A DNA stretch of 64,000 nucleotides from an uncultured Thermomicrobiales bacterium (GTDB lineage Bacteria; Chloroflexota; Chloroflexia; Thermomicrobiales; UBA6265). Numbering within the stretch: the stretch's first letter is position 1; each line of letters opens with the position of its first letter. The position numbers were made by a program, and so were the translations under genes. The stretch spans positions 1 to 64,000 of the forward strand of contig CADCWG010000014.1 of NCBI GenBank assembly GCA_902806335.1, in the 5' to 3' direction. The notes under the pieces are model-generated. The model had not been told where the DNA came from. It did not search any database and was given only the letters and a program-made list of their open reading frames with translations. Positions 63,402 to 64,000 of the stretch are shown piece after piece.

Positions 63402-64000
63402 ATTAGCGACACGCTTTCGCCCAACGGCCCCTCGACCGCCTCGTCGCGGTCCGGGGGGCGCCGCCCGCGTCCCGCACGCGCCCAGGACGCCCGGGCGACG
63501 ACCGCGCCGGTCGAGGCCACCGCCGCGCCGGCCGCGGACAGCCCGACGCGGGCCCCCCGTCCCGTCGCCGCCGCCGCTGTCTCCCAGCACCAGGCCGCGA
63601 CCCATACCTGGCGACGGATGGACCTCCACGTCCATACTCCGGCCTCGGTCGACTACCAGGAGCCTTCGGTCACGCCGCTGCGGCTGCTCCAGCAGGCGGA
63701 AGCCCGCGGGCTGGACATCGTGGCGTTCACCGACCACAACTCGATCCGCGGCTACGCCGACCTCTGGCGCGAGATCGAAGACTTGGAACTGCTCGAGTAC
63801 CTCAAGCGCCTCCAGCCCGTGGAAGAGGAGCGCCTGCGCGAGTACCGGCGCCTGCTCGGCAAGATCCTGCTCCTCCCGGGCTTCGAGTTCACCGCGACGT
63901 TTGGCTTCCACATCCTCGCGATCTTTCCCGAGAGCACGTCGGTGCGAAAGATGGAGCACCTGCTGCTCACGCTCGGCGTGCCCGAGGAGCGGTTCGGGTC
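63402..64000 (+). CDS. PHP-domain phosphoesterase-like protein, N-terminal part (runs off the window)
   Basis: An open frame continues to the right edge and is therefore missing from the track. A ~70-residue Pro/Ala/Arg-rich N-terminus precedes the PHP metal motifs: MDLHVHTPASVDYQ (HxH) and DIVAFTDHNSIRGYADL. GKILLLPGFEFTATFGFHILAIF follows, where the Glu and His fit later PHP ligands. PHP domains occur in phosphoesterases and DNA polymerases; the rest is needed to name it. AGGAG at 63390-63394 stands 7 nt before an in-frame ATT (63402), while the nearest in-frame ATG (63348) lacks a Shine-Dalgarno sequence and abuts an inverted repeat, so an ATT start is possible. Confidence 0.75.
   Translation, partial: MSDTLSPNGPSTASSRSGGRRPRPARAQDARATTAPVEATAAPAADSPTRAPRPVAAAAVSQHQAATHTWRRMDLHVHTPASVDYQEPSVTPLRLLQQAEARGLDIVAFTDHNSIRGYADLWREIEDLELLEYLKRLQPVEEERLREYRRLLGKILLLPGFEFTATFGFHILAIFPESTSVRKMEHLLLTLGVPEERFG

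Overview
The window is very G+C-rich (around 70% by eye), densely coded, and uses many GTG starts. It looks like a bacterial chromosome segment from the Chloroflexota, most likely the Thermomicrobia/Sphaerobacter group, although an actinobacterium-like lineage cannot be excluded. The clues are HspR next to clpB, a CIRCE site on dnaJ, coxSLM-type molybdenum hydroxylases, an ECF41 sigma factor and an LLM-class flavin (F420-type) oxidoreductase. I see no phage, insertion sequence or CRISPR array. Housekeeping-type -10 boxes are often TATACT.

Layout. 1-6.6 kb (minus strand): two YtcJ-type amidohydrolases, a DoxX-like membrane protein preceded by four 11-bp direct repeats, and an OmpR-type regulator with its histidine kinase. 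6.8-15.6 kb: single genes, namely a class V aminotransferase, a PAP2 phosphatase, an M14 carboxypeptidase, an APH-fold kinase, an ECF41 sigma factor, an ADP-ribosylglycohydrolase and a sulfite-oxidase-fold molybdoenzyme. 15.8-17.4 kb: dnaJ behind a CIRCE operator, then tRNA-Gln(UUG). 17.4-22.3 kb: glmU-prs-CNNM/CBS-birA. 22.6-30.1 kb: a beta-oxidation and electron-transfer cluster (acyl-CoA dehydrogenase, thiolase, gamma-carbonic-anhydrase-like protein, enoyl-CoA hydratase, etfB, etfA, FixC-like quinone reductase). 30.1-36.1 kb: an LLM oxidoreductase with a promoter/operator, then a 1499-residue Fe-S RecB-like nuclease fused to an SF1 helicase.

36.2-49.9 kb is a nine-gene minus-strand operon for purine use. 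In transcription order it holds PucL (OHCU decarboxylase-urate oxidase fusion), HIU hydrolase, an unbroken fusion of an allantoate-amidohydrolase-type M20 enzyme with allantoinase, a xanthine dehydrogenase subunit with FAD and 2Fe-2S domains fused in reversed order, the xanthine dehydrogenase molybdopterin subunit, and a BMP-type nucleoside/purine ABC transporter (binding protein, ATPase, two permeases). Together these would import a purine and take hypoxanthine/xanthine through urate and allantoin to ureidoglycine. Divergent from it (50.3-55.8 kb) run a second M20 amidohydrolase and a form II coxSLM-type hydroxylase. 55.9-58.0 kb: a cytochrome P450 and a divergent glycerophosphodiesterase. 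58.1-61.4 kb: hspR-clpB with promoter and strong terminator. 61.6-64 kb: repeats, a CvpA-like/zinc-ribbon membrane protein and the start of a PHP-domain protein.

The signals I consider most worth following are the two-enzyme M20-allantoinase fusion and its operon, the nuclease-helicase fusion, a four-copy intergenic repeat of about 150 bp with inverted ends, and the 4 x 11-bp response-regulator-like box. All functional calls come from reading motifs; no database search was possible.
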